Shown piece by piece: positions 1-6,291 of a stretch of 17,156 bases of DNA. Positions within the stretch are counted from its first letter, which is position 1. Each line of letters opens with the position of its first letter. The notes beneath the pieces are model-generated. The model did no database searches. It had not been told where the DNA came from and saw nothing but the letters and a program-made list of their open reading frames with translations. The stretch comes from CAYNFT01 sp964396535 (GTDB lineage: Bacteria; Chloroflexota; Dehalococcoidia; Dehalococcoidales; UBA2162), in NCBI GenBank assembly GCA_964396535.1, contig CAYNFT010000045.1:1-17156 (forward strand), written 5' to 3'. The position numbers were made by a program, and so were the translations under genes.

Positions 1-317
1 TGGCTGGCGTAAATAGGGTCTAACGCATGCTCTACATCAATATAGGCAGCTATACCTCCCCGCTTTTGCGCTTCAGCAATTACATGCTGGCCTAGTGTAG
101 TCTTGCCTGATGCCTCAGGACCAAATATTTCCGTAATCCGCCCTCTGGGAATACCCCCTATTCCTAAGGCCAGGTCTAATGACAATGAGCCACTGGGGAT
201 AGCCTCGACTGGTGATATGGCGGCTGACTCTCCCAGCTTCATGATTGAGCCTTTGCCAAATCGCTTTTCAATCTGGCCAATGGCTAGCTCTAGTGCTTTT
301 CCTTTCTCCGTAATCAT
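1..317 (-). CDS. recA: RecA recombinase, N-terminal part (gene runs off the window)
   Basis: RecA forms ATP-dependent filaments on single-stranded DNA for homologous recombination and for triggering SOS repressor cleavage. The 105 visible residues start MITEKGKALELAIGQIEKRF. They contain the family's early GKGSIMKLGE stretch, SGSLSLDLALGIGGIPRGR, the Walker A loop GPEASGKTT (residues 66-74) and the YIDVEHALDP segment (about 92-101). The usual GPESSGKTT has Ala in place of one Ser here, a common variant. The ATG at 317 is chosen because an in-frame TAG lies four codons upstream and the N-terminus then has normal RecA length. There is no strong ribosome binding site. The C-terminal two thirds lie outside the window. 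I saw no LexA-type operator in the upstream region. Confidence 0.97.
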   Translation of the reverse strand, partial: MITEKGKALELAIGQIEKRFGKGSIMKLGESAAISPVEAIPSGSLSLDLALGIGGIPRGRITEIFGPEASGKTTLGQHVIAEAQKRGGIAAYIDVEHALDPIYAS

Positions 318-337
318 ATTCGCCTTAACCTAATGAT

Positions 338-366
338 AACATAGATAACCTGCTAGGGCAAGACAA
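338..366 (-). promoter_or_regulatory. Possible recA promoter
   Basis: On the minus strand TTGTCT (366-361) is followed after 17 bases by TATGTT (343-338), about 20 bases before the recA start codon. Each hexamer matches the sigma-70 consensus at four of six positions. This is a weak candidate supported mainly by its position. Confidence 0.3.
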
Positions 367-390
367 TGTTTTTATAGGTTGTTTAGTAAC

Positions 391-436
391 CTATCCCCCT
401 AACCCCCTCTCCATTCTTGGAGAGGGGGATAAAGCG
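391..436. repeat. Intergenic palindromic repeat (C/T-rich stem) between recA and the selenoprotein operon
   Basis: CCCCCTCTCCA (403-413) pairs perfectly with TGGAGAGGGGG (418-428) across a four-base loop, TTCT. It is flanked by ATCCCCCTAA on the left and GGATAAAGCGGG on the right. The same architecture (long C/T-G/A stem plus GGGATAAAG tail) recurs near 4424-4460, 5700-5730, 15058-15086 and 16977-17010, so this is one member of a dispersed family. The rest of 318-569 holds only the recA leader and the terminator-like hairpin at 495-528. Confidence 0.8.
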
Positions 437-494
437 GGTTCCCAGGAAAATCGAACCATTCTCATTGCATGTAGTAGCTTGTTGATGAAGAACT

Positions 495-528
495 ATAAAG
501 GAGCACCTCGTTAGTGGTGCTCCTTTAT
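495..528 (-). terminator. Perfect 13-bp hairpin, likely terminator of the selenoprotein operon
   Basis: ATAAAGGAGCACC (495-507) is perfectly complementary to GGTGCTCCTTTAT (516-528), with an eight-base loop. It begins about 40 bases past the stop codon of the UGSC-like selenoprotein gene. Read on the minus strand, the A/T-rich base of the stem continues into AGTTCTT, a modest U-rich tail. The stem is symmetric and could stop transcription from either side. Confidence 0.7.
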
Positions 529-569
529 ACCGTTTTAACTTACAAGCCTAGTTAATCAATAGCTAGACC

Positions 570-2324
570 CTACCGCCAGGCGTCTATGCTATAGGCCTGG
601 CCATGGCCGCCGCTGAATCTGTCGCAGGCTGTTTCCTGGCCGTCGCAGACGATTATACAATAGCTGCCAAAGGGGACGTCCCCTCCGGCTGGCACCATAT
701 AGTCATCGGGCAACTCTTTCCAGTGCTTGCCTGAGGTTTTTTCTATCGCCATCCAGCCATTTGTATGTTCATCAGGCCTGCCGCGCATGCGGTAGTCTTT
801 TACCGGTTCAAAGCTTCTCTTCCATATCCACTCGTATATCTCGTCTTTAGACTTGAAGCCATAGTCATACAGGTCTTTAGCCATCTGGGGAACCAGTATC
901 AGGGTAAAACCTCCCTCTCTGCAAGCCCAGATGTCTTTGGTGAGAAATTCCAGATAGTTGTGCGGTCCAGTGATACCTTTAACATCAAGGAACCTAGCTA
1001 TGGCACCATGACCAGTTCTCTGAAGTGAGCGATATACACCCGGCATATGCTCCTGTCCAAGCCCCCAGAAGCTTGGGCTGCAGGTCATAATGATACTCTC
1101 GTCCTTCCTGAAGCCCAACTCCTCGTTTAAGCCTTTCCAGCCCGGCGGCAGTCCCTCCGCATACTCGGCAAAGATGAAGCCACCGTTAGTAATGGGGTTG
1201 TTATAGGTTACTGTTACGGAAACGGCGGATATACTGTCCTTGAAGCCACCTAGGTTACGCAACAGGAGACTACCGACACGGCCGATAGTCTTATTGGGCG
1301 GGTTCCCGGGGCCAAATCTGCCGTATGTCACATTCATCCCTATATCCTTGTAGATAGGACCGCTGACAATATAGGCCCCGCCATTACCACGGCCACCCCA
1401 ACTGCCTGATTCGGTAATGGCCAGCACTACTGGGAAATACTCCGGCTTACACCCGGCCATCACAGCATTAACAGCCACCTGTTCTACTGTAGCTACCCTT
1501 CCCATAGGCATGAACCTCACCACCTCGCCCTTCTTTCTGCGCATCCCTCTTTCCGTTCCCGGGCCCCTCATTTCTATATCGCGCTGGTAAGTAATCACTT
1601 CATCGGGTCTGTGGCTGGTGCCCTTCAGCATCTTTTCCACCCGTTCCTCGGTGGGGATGACTACGGGTAGACCATCCGTATACATGGAGAAAGGAGTATT
1701 GTTTAACCCAGGAATGGTCTCTGACTGATTGTAGAATTCCTCGGCTTCTTCGAGAGTGCCTTCAAAAAGTATCCTCGGCTGCCAGGGTGCCCAGCGGCCG
1801 CTTTCTTTTTCTTCTTTGGTCAATGGCCGGGTCAGGCCTTCAAGCAAGGGTTGCATGACTTTGTCAGCTTCATCCACCCCCCCGGGAGAGCTACGTGAAG
1901 CTTCAATATATCGCAGCTTGGGGATGCCGTGTAACACTGCGTCATGCTTGACCTTTCCAGTCTCTTCTGTGTAACCAAGGAGCACCGTTGGGATGCCTGC
2001 TTTCTCAAGGTTGGCTAAGTAAGGCAACTGCCTCTCTACAGCGCCATGTCACCAGCAAACCCCCAGTATCACGCCATCAGTGGTTTTCCTCTCCTCATCC
2101 GATAATGGGACTGGAGTAGGCGTATATCCCTTCTTTACTATCCAGTTAATATTGGGATAATCACTCTTTAATTTTTTCTCCAAGGGTACCCAGATATCCA
2201 TCTCACCACAGATACTCAGATGGATAGTCTTGCCGTCAAGTGTGTCGAGCCTTGGTGCGAGTGGTGATAAATTCACTGGCTCCTGAATACCAGTAGGATT
2301 GAGACACTTATATTTTTCTGCCAT
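570..2324 (-). CDS. UGSC-like selenoprotein (Sec at residue 92, Cys-Trp-Sec motif)
   Basis: This is one 584-residue gene interrupted by an in-frame TGA at 2051-2049, read here as selenocysteine. The frame stays open for 91 codons before the TGA and 492 after it. A domain resembling the UGSC (seleno)protein family runs across the TGA: LNPTG (8-12), LAPRL...GKTIHL (22-36), then GVILGVCW-U-HGAVERQ and LEKAGIPTVLLGY. In the UGSC family, as I recall it, Sec or Cys is followed by Gly-Ser-Cys. Here it is followed by His-Gly-Ala, with a cysteine two residues before it (C90-W91-U92). A large second region follows, including AVMAGCKPEYFPVVLA and IGRVGSLLLRNLGG. Function is unknown; a thiol/selenol redox role is inferred. 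ATG 2324 follows AAGGAGAAGGAAA. It is the last gene of the ligase operon. Automatic annotation would split it into a 91-residue fragment and a separate TTG-started protein. A sequencing error is the alternative, but a SECIS-like hairpin and a second selenoprotein gene argue against it. Confidence 0.85.
2013..2051 (-). promoter_or_regulatory. Candidate SECIS element with its UGA codon (UGSC-like selenoprotein)
   Basis: Right after the UGA (2051-2049) the minus strand can fold as nested helices. GGC (2045-2043) pairs with GCC (2015-2013), GTA (2039-2037) with TAC (2021-2019), and AGGC (2033-2030) with GCCT (2025-2022). A bulged GAG lies on the 5' side and the apical loop is AGTT (2029-2026). 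The loop lies 20-23 bases past the UGA and has G as its second base, as expected for bacterial SECIS elements. It was folded by eye only. Confidence 0.6.
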
Positions 2325-2417
2325 TTTCCTTCTCCTTAAATCATTCTTTTCAAAATCAAGCTTAATCCTCTGGAGAGGGGCTTGTCAACGTTAGAAAAAG
2401 GAAGATTTTTCTGGGTG

Positions 2418-2443
2418 CTTAAAGGGGGGTGAGGTTGATAAAC
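2418..2443. repeat. Solo copy of the dispersed repeat end motif
   Basis: This stretch contains GGGGGTGAGGTTGATAAAC. The same words occur at 4472-4495 (with one extra G) and, inverted, at 16801-16823. A close relative lies inverted at 15034-15056. It sits in the 156-base gap between the coiled-coil gene and the selenoprotein gene, so it is transcribed within that operon. Confidence 0.7.
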
Positions 2444-2480
2444 AGCCTCTGTTTTTGGGTTCTGTTTGATTATGGTTTAT

Positions 2481-2669
2481 TTATTTGTCCGGCACCATCT
2501 CTACTAAATCACTGATATTTATCTCCAGCATCTTGATGCTGGCCAGGATTCGATTCACATTCCTGTCCACAGCCTGAATACCACCTGACATAGCCCTTAA
2601 TTCTTGTACTTCTTGCTTAATGGATGATATCTTTTGTGCCATATCTTTTATTTTATATTCTTCTGCCAC
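2481..2669 (-). CDS. Small coiled-coil protein, 62 residues, function unknown
   Basis: The product begins VAEEYKIKDMAQKISSIKQE and ends VEMVPDK. It is highly charged and almost entirely helical in appearance, with hydrophobic residues at heptad spacing (I-I-V-L...V-V-I-L-I-L-I-L), so a coiled coil is likely. The GTG at 2669 is preferred because AAGGAG lies seven bases upstream and overlaps the TAG stop of the ligase gene. The open frame extends further upstream to an ATG at 2753, but that part lies inside the ligase coding region. Translational coupling to the ligase, with a four-base gap, suggests a partner or oligomerisation subunit of the ligase or the downstream selenoprotein. I do not recognise a named family. 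Confidence 0.72.
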   Translation of the reverse strand: MAEEYKIKDMAQKISSIKQEVQELRAMSGGIQAVDRNVNRILASIKMLEINISDLVEMVPDK

Positions 2670-2673
2670 TTTG

Positions 2674-4008
2674 CTACTCCTTAGGTCTTTGGTCTTTGAA
2701 TCTCTTCGCCTTAAGCTCGTACCTTGGTAGGGTGCCATAGTTATGAAACTCAAGGTTATATCCCAATCCAGTCTTTATCCTGAGCTGGTCAACTAGCTTA
2801 CTTTTAACAGCATCAGCATTATTCTCCTGTCCCGGGATTAGTTCCACTCTTAATGTAATATTATCCAGGTCGCCTTTCTTGGTCACCAGCACCTCATATT
2901 CATCACCAAGCTGGGGAATACTTCTGACCACCTCCTCGATAGAAGTTGGAGCCAGCAATACCCCTTTCACCTTGGTAATATCATCAGCCCGGCCAACAAC
3001 TCCTCCCTTAATCAGCCTGAAGGTACGTCCACATTCACATTCGTCAGGGCTCCATTCCATAATGTCCTTAGAATCGAACCTGACGCATGGTTGAGCCAGG
3101 CGGTCGAAGGCAGTTATGATCATCTTCCCCCTCCTGCCCGGCTCAGTAATAAGCTCACCGGTGTTAACATCCTCTAATTCAACCAGAAATAGCGCCTCAT
3201 TGACATGGAGACCTGATTGGTAGGTACATTCATAGCTCCAGGCGCCGAACTCGGTAGCGCCTACATGGTCGTAGACTTTAGCTCCCCATGCCTCCTCCAT
3301 TCTTTTCTTGGTTGTAGGTATGCTACCTCCGGGTTCACCGGCAACAGTTATTTTCCTTACCTGCAAATCCTTGGCCGGGTCTATACCCAGATTCCTTCTG
3401 GCGGTATCAGCCATGCCCAGTACATATGTTGGGGTTGCCATAATGGCAGTGGCTCTTAGCTCCTGCATCTTGAGAATCCGTGCCTCAGTATTTAGTACCC
3501 CGCCAGGGATTACCTCACAGCCCAGCTTCTCAGCACCGTAGTGGGCCATCCAGTAGGCTATGGCGGTGTGGTAACCAAAGGGTAAGAAGACCCTGTCACA
3601 GTCCCGGTAGCCCTGAGCATACAGGATATAAGCCCAGGTTTCAGCGCACCACTCCCAGTCCTGCCAGGTATCAGGTTGATACACTGGCTGTCCGGTTGTA
3701 CCGCTGGTCTGATGATACTCGGTGACTTCTTCCAGAGGAACACATAGTATATCTCCGTAGGGGTACGGGTCTTTCCCCTGAATAGTCCTCATCATAGATT
3801 TTTCTACCTTTGGCACCTTTCGTATATCATCAAACGTCCTGATATCACCAGGCTCTATGCCGGCTTCACTATATAGCTTGTGATGGAATTTGGAGCGCTC
3901 ATAAGTCCACTTGAATATGTTCTGGAATTTTCTTAGCTGCAGTTCTTTGAGCTTCTCTTGAGGCAGTGTCTCCAGAACGGGATTCCAGTATTTTTCAGTA
4001 TCTGTCAT
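2674..4008 (-). CDS. Phenylacetate-CoA-ligase-like (PaaK family) acyl-adenylating enzyme
   Basis: The 444-residue length matches the PaaK branch of the AMP-forming CoA ligases, which activate aryl or acyl acids with ATP and CoA in the cytoplasm. Visible motifs are the P-loop-like TSGTTGQP (101-108), the adenine-binding YDHVGATEFG (246-255), the hinge-region RFDSKDI (310-316) and the PaaK-type C-terminal GRADDITKVKGV (339-350). CECGRTF (324-330) resembles the Cys-rich spot common in this family. The substrate cannot be read from sequence; phenylacetate itself is only one possibility. ATG 4008 follows AGGAGG about 13 bases upstream and AGGAAA nearer. It heads an operon with a coiled-coil protein and a UGSC-like selenoprotein, and is divergent from an amidohydrolase, which suggests catabolism of an aromatic or related carboxylic acid. 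Confidence 0.9.
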   Translation of the reverse strand: MTDTEKYWNPVLETLPQEKLKELQLRKFQNIFKWTYERSKFHHKLYSEAGIEPGDIRTFDDIRKVPKVEKSMMRTIQGKDPYPYGDILCVPLEEVTEYHQTSGTTGQPVYQPDTWQDWEWCAETWAYILYAQGYRDCDRVFLPFGYHTAIAYWMAHYGAEKLGCEVIPGGVLNTEARILKMQELRATAIMATPTYVLGMADTARRNLGIDPAKDLQVRKITVAGEPGGSIPTTKKRMEEAWGAKVYDHVGATEFGAWSYECTYQSGLHVNEALFLVELEDVNTGELITEPGRRGKMIITAFDRLAQPCVRFDSKDIMEWSPDECECGRTFRLIKGGVVGRADDITKVKGVLLAPTSIEEVVRSIPQLGDEYEVLVTKKGDLDNITLRVELIPGQENNADAVKSKLVDQLRIKTGLGYNLEFHNYGTLPRYELKAKRFKDQRPKE

Positions 4009-4119
4009 TTGTTATTTCCTGACCTCCTATGTGTTAATAGAGTTACACCTGAGTGCTACTATCCATCGGGTTTGGGTCTGTATGTCGTCAGTGCTTAATA
4101 GTACAACCTGGTAATTGAC

Positions 4120-4148
4120 ACTTTAACCAGAGGAGTTCTGCTTGTCAA
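4120..4148 (-). promoter_or_regulatory. Candidate promoter of the ligase-selenoprotein operon
   Basis: On the minus strand a perfect -35 TTGACA (4148-4143) is followed after 17 bases by TAAAGT (4125-4120), a four-of-six -10. ATTGACA at 4114-4120 and TGTCAAT at 4143-4149 form a 7-bp inverted repeat around this region, which could be an operator or a coincidence of two -35-like words on opposite strands. It lies about 110 bases upstream of the ligase start. Confidence 0.45.
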
Positions 4149-4285
4149 TCTCCCTCTAATGGCGAATGTGTTTTGGATTAGTGCACTGCATTGACGCTCC
4201 TGCGGCTTAATGCTAGACTGCCACCGGAGCTTATATCTGTGAGCTTCAACAATAGGAAGTGCGATTGTTTAAAAAAGGCGATTAA

Positions 4286-4495
4286 AAAGGGGCGAAGCCC
4301 CTTTAAGAAACTCTCTTCCCTATCTCCTTTGAAGGAGAGAGATAAAAAGGAGATTTAAAGAAAGGCGAAGCCTGTATAATCACAGGGCGTAAAGAGGGAC
4401 GAAGTCCCTCTTATAAACCACTTCCCCCTCCCTTTCTAAGGGAGGGGGATAAAGGGGGAGGGTTATAAAATCTTAAGGGGGTGAGGTTGGATAAG
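4286..4495. repeat. Composite palindromic repeat cluster in the divergent intergenic region
   Basis: The 538-base gap between the ligase and amidohydrolase genes is mostly repeat. AAAGGGGC-GAA-GCCCCTTT lies at 4286-4304, TCTCCTT/AAGGAGA around 4324-4339, AAGAGGGAC-GAA-GTCCCTCTT at 4392-4412, and CCCCCTCCCTT-TCT-AAGGGAGGGGG at 4424-4448. The cluster ends with the GGGGGTGAGGTTGG motif near 4478-4490. The GAA triloop and the long pyrimidine/purine stem recur in the same pairing elsewhere in the window. No open reading frame worth calling is present. Confidence 0.85.
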
Positions 4496-4546
4496 TAATT
4501 TTTTACAAGAGAGGTTGGAGGAAAGTAACAAAACGGAGTAAAGCCT

Positions 4547-5527
4547 ATGATAATTGACATGGAGCATCATACCGCTACTGAAGACCGACTCGAAAGGGGG
4601 ACCAGCGAGTCAGGCAAGGTCTGTGAGCGCTACTGGGATACTGATGGCAAGATGAAGATTCGTTCATTTGAGGAAGCGGCACGCGCCGAGTCTCATTTGC
4701 AGTTTATGGATGAGGCTGGCATAGATATGGCTGTGCTGACTACCAATCCCATCACTAGCCTGGAACAATGCAGGAGGTGGAACGATTTCTGTGCCCGGAT
4801 TGTGCGGGACCATCCCAAGCGATTTCAGGGGTTTGCTACTGTTCCCCCGCTTGGAGGTAAACCCGCTTTTGAAGAACTGGAAAGGGCGACAGGAGAATTG
4901 GGACTGAAGGGTGTGCATATCTGGACGCGGGCTGACGGCCACCCTCTGGATTCCCGGGAGCTCTGGCCCTTCTACACGAAAGTATCGGAACTGGGCATTC
5001 CAATCGATGTTCACGTGACGCTGGAACCACCCGGTTTTGACGCCGTCCATGCTCCTTATGCCCTGTATTATGTCATGGCACGTGAACTGGATATGTGTGC
5101 GGCTACCCTGCGTGTTTGTCTCGGCGGTGTACTGGAAGACTTTCCCGACCTGGTGTTAATAATGAACCATTTTGGCGGCGGTGTGTCAGCGGTATTGGAG
5201 CGCCTGGATGCCTACATGGGCTATATTGGGCCCGGCTGCCCCAGCCTCTATATAGATAAGCCGATGATAAGCCGACCCTGGAGGGAGTACTTTAATAAGC
5301 TCTACTTCAACATGGCTGGTAGGGAGGTGGGGATGGCTGCGGTAAAATGTGCTTTGACTAACATCAGCCCAAAAAGATTGATGTTTGGCACTGACTGGCC
5401 ATTCAACTATGACCGTAACCCTTCAGGTGCCAGGCAGTACATAGAAGAGATAAGGAAGTTGGACCTGCCCGAAGACGACATTGAGGCAATGCTGGGTGGC
5501 AATGCAGCCAGGCTGCTTGGTATTTGA
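4547..5527 (+). CDS. Amidohydrolase-2 family metal-dependent hydrolase or decarboxylase
   Basis: The 326-residue product is a TIM-barrel amidohydrolase of the ACMSD/gamma-resorcylate decarboxylase type. The expected metal and catalytic positions are visible: E6-x-H8 (in DMEHH) near the N-terminus, H156 (IDVHVT), H208 (MNHFGGG) and D283 (GTDWPF). The first motif is E-x-H rather than H-x-H, as in gamma-resorcylate decarboxylase and its relatives, so a non-oxidative decarboxylase is as likely as a hydrolase. ATG 4547 follows GGAG at normal spacing. The gene ends with TGA, which shows that UGA is a working stop codon in this genome. It is divergent from the CoA-ligase operon, and I infer a shared catabolic role. 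The substrate is unknown. Confidence 0.88.
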   Translation: MIIDMEHHTATEDRLERGTSESGKVCERYWDTDGKMKIRSFEEAARAESHLQFMDEAGIDMAVLTTNPITSLEQCRRWNDFCARIVRDHPKRFQGFATVPPLGGKPAFEELERATGELGLKGVHIWTRADGHPLDSRELWPFYTKVSELGIPIDVHVTLEPPGFDAVHAPYALYYVMARELDMCAATLRVCLGGVLEDFPDLVLIMNHFGGGVSAVLERLDAYMGYIGPGCPSLYIDKPMISRPWREYFNKLYFNMAGREVGMAAVKCALTNISPKRLMFGTDWPFNYDRNPSGARQYIEEIRKLDLPEDDIEAMLGGNAARLLGI

Positions 5528-5589
5528 GGAGTGGTCAAAATCGGTAGTGGCAGGCATCGAAGGCTGTTTAGCAAGGGGCTTGCCTCGAA

Positions 5590-5670
5590 TGTCATTCTGA
5601 GGAACGAAGTGACGAAGAATCTGGCCTCAGAGGAGGTTTGCAGGGATTCTTCGCTGCGCTCAGAATGACA
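5590..5670. repeat. Imperfect inverted repeat with TGTCATTCTGAG ends
   Basis: TGTCATTCTGAG (5590-5601) is exactly complementary to CTCAGAATGACA (5659-5670). A second pairing block, CGAAGAATC on the left with GATTCTTCG on the right, lies further in, with unpaired bases between. It is an 81-base MITE-like or structured-RNA element of a type I associate with Chloroflexota and other environmental genomes. There is no coding sequence in it. Confidence 0.8.
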
Positions 5671-5686
5671 TGAAAATAGTGTTTTT

Positions 5687-5741
5687 AGGGCAAAGCCCTT
5701 ATCAAGGGGAGAGGGATAAAGGGTGAGGGGTTAGTAAACAA
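5687..5741. repeat. Degenerate copy of the intergenic palindromic repeat
   Basis: AGGGC-AAA-GCCCT (5687-5699) is followed by CTTATCAAGGGGAGAGGGAT and then a GGGTGAGGGGTTAGTAAAC tail that resembles the end motif seen elsewhere. The parts occur in the same order as at 4286-4495 but are shorter and eroded. Confidence 0.6.
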
Positions 5742-5755
5742 TCTCCATCGACTCA

Positions 5756-5783
5756 TTGACATCTTCCTACAGAGGGGTATAAT
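5756..5783 (+). promoter_or_regulatory. Perfect sigma-70-type promoter of the zinc-ribbon/Sec-glutaredoxin operon
   Basis: TTGACA (5756-5761) and TATAAT (5778-5783) are both exact consensus hexamers, separated by 16 bases. The -10 ends 30 bases before the ATG of the zinc-ribbon gene. No operator-like palindrome overlaps it, so strong and largely constitutive expression is inferred. Confidence 0.8.
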
Positions 5784-5813
5784 ATTTCGCTATAATAAAG
5801 GTCTGGGGGTGGT

Positions 5814-5960
5814 ATGATGCAGGATGTAAAGTATGTCTGCCCGGAATGTGGTTATGAATCCAAAGCCCCTGGTTTTTGCCCCAACTGTCACGTACCGCTG
5901 GTGGCTACCTGTCCGGTATGCGGAAACCCGATAGTTGGTGAGCATGTTCATCCAGAATAA
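5814..5960 (+). CDS. Zinc-ribbon miniprotein, 48 residues
   Basis: The product begins MMQDVKYVCPECGYESKAPG and contains three CxxC pairs: CPEC, CPNC and CPVC. Two pairs would bind one zinc in a rubredoxin-like or double zinc-ribbon knuckle, and the third suggests a partial second site. It has no signal peptide or membrane segment. GGGGGT precedes the start; the second ATG at 5817 is an equally possible start. It is the first gene after a consensus promoter and lies 32 bases before the Sec-glutaredoxin gene. Small proteins of this kind are often metal or redox accessory proteins or nucleic-acid binders; the role here is unknown. A cysteine-rich partner for the glutaredoxin is an inference from position. 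Confidence 0.82.
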   Translation: MMQDVKYVCPECGYESKAPGFCPNCHVPLVATCPVCGNPIVGEHVHPE

Positions 5961-5992
5961 AAACCGGGGCGTTTTCTACTGGAGGTAAAAGA

Positions 5993-6229
5993 ATGGCTGA
6001 TAAGCAAGTGGTTATTTATACTACTCCTACCTGACCCTATTGCCATAGGGCGAAGGAGTATCTTTCGCGGAAAGGAATCTCTTTTATTGAACATAACGTG
6101 GCTCAGGACAGGGAAAAAGCCAGGGAGATGATACAGAAGTCAGGACAGATGGGCGTGCCTGTTATCACCATTGATAGTGAAGTTGTCGTCGGCTTTAACC
6201 AGAGCCTGCTGGATAAACTGCTCTCATAA
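5993..6229 (+). CDS. Glutaredoxin-like selenoprotein (Sec14-Pro-Tyr-Cys17)
   Basis: This 78-residue protein reads MADKQVVIYTTPT-U-PYCHRAKEYL. The in-frame TGA at 6032-6034 occupies the first catalytic cysteine position of the glutaredoxin CPYC motif. The rest is a complete small glutaredoxin/NrdH fold: GVPVI with the cis-proline after QMG, then the FNQSLLDKLL C-terminal helix. Such proteins reduce disulfides or mixed disulfides in the cytoplasm, and Sec would lower the pKa and raise reactivity. ATG 5993 follows GGAGGT at good spacing. A TGC-to-TGA error or mutation is the alternative, but TGA at exactly the position where Sec is known in glutaredoxin-like selenoproteins, plus a SECIS-like hairpin, makes Sec much more likely. 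Standard gene calling would miss this gene. Confidence 0.9.
6032..6068 (+). promoter_or_regulatory. Candidate SECIS element with its UGA codon (Sec-glutaredoxin)
   Basis: Downstream of the UGA, CCCTAT-TGCC-ATAGGG (6035-6050) forms one hairpin. GCGAAGG (6050-6056) pairs with CTTTCGC (6062-6068), with one G-U pair, around the loop AGTAT. The second loop lies 23-27 bases past the UGA and begins AGU, like the loop in the UGSC-like gene. The two hairpins share base 6050, so they compete at the junction. Folded by eye. Confidence 0.55.
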
Positions 6230-6291
6230 TAGTCCCGGCGAAGTGAATTTGCCTTACAAGAGTGCCGAAAGGCCAGCCTGGTGAGGTAGTA

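Noticed and set aside
318..400. LexA/SOS box upstream of recA.
   Set aside because: I looked for GAAC-N4-GTTC-type and CTG-N10-CAG-type palindromes and found none in the recA leader.
2046..2051. UGA reassigned to a sense codon genome-wide (recoded genetic code).
   Set aside because: The amidohydrolase gene ends with TGA at 5525-5527 at the expected protein length, and the other genes do not use in-frame TGA. Context-specific Sec fits better.
570..2324. Two separate genes or a pseudogene (91 residues plus a TTG-started 485-residue protein).
   Set aside because: Both parts are in the same frame with only seven codons between the TGA and the TTG, and family similarity runs through the gap (GVCW-U-HGAVERQ and LEKAGIPTV). 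The TTG has no ribosome binding site.
4286..4495. CRISPR-like array from the repeated stems.
   Set aside because: The units are palindromes of varying sequence and spacing with no constant direct repeat or regular spacers, and no cas genes are present.
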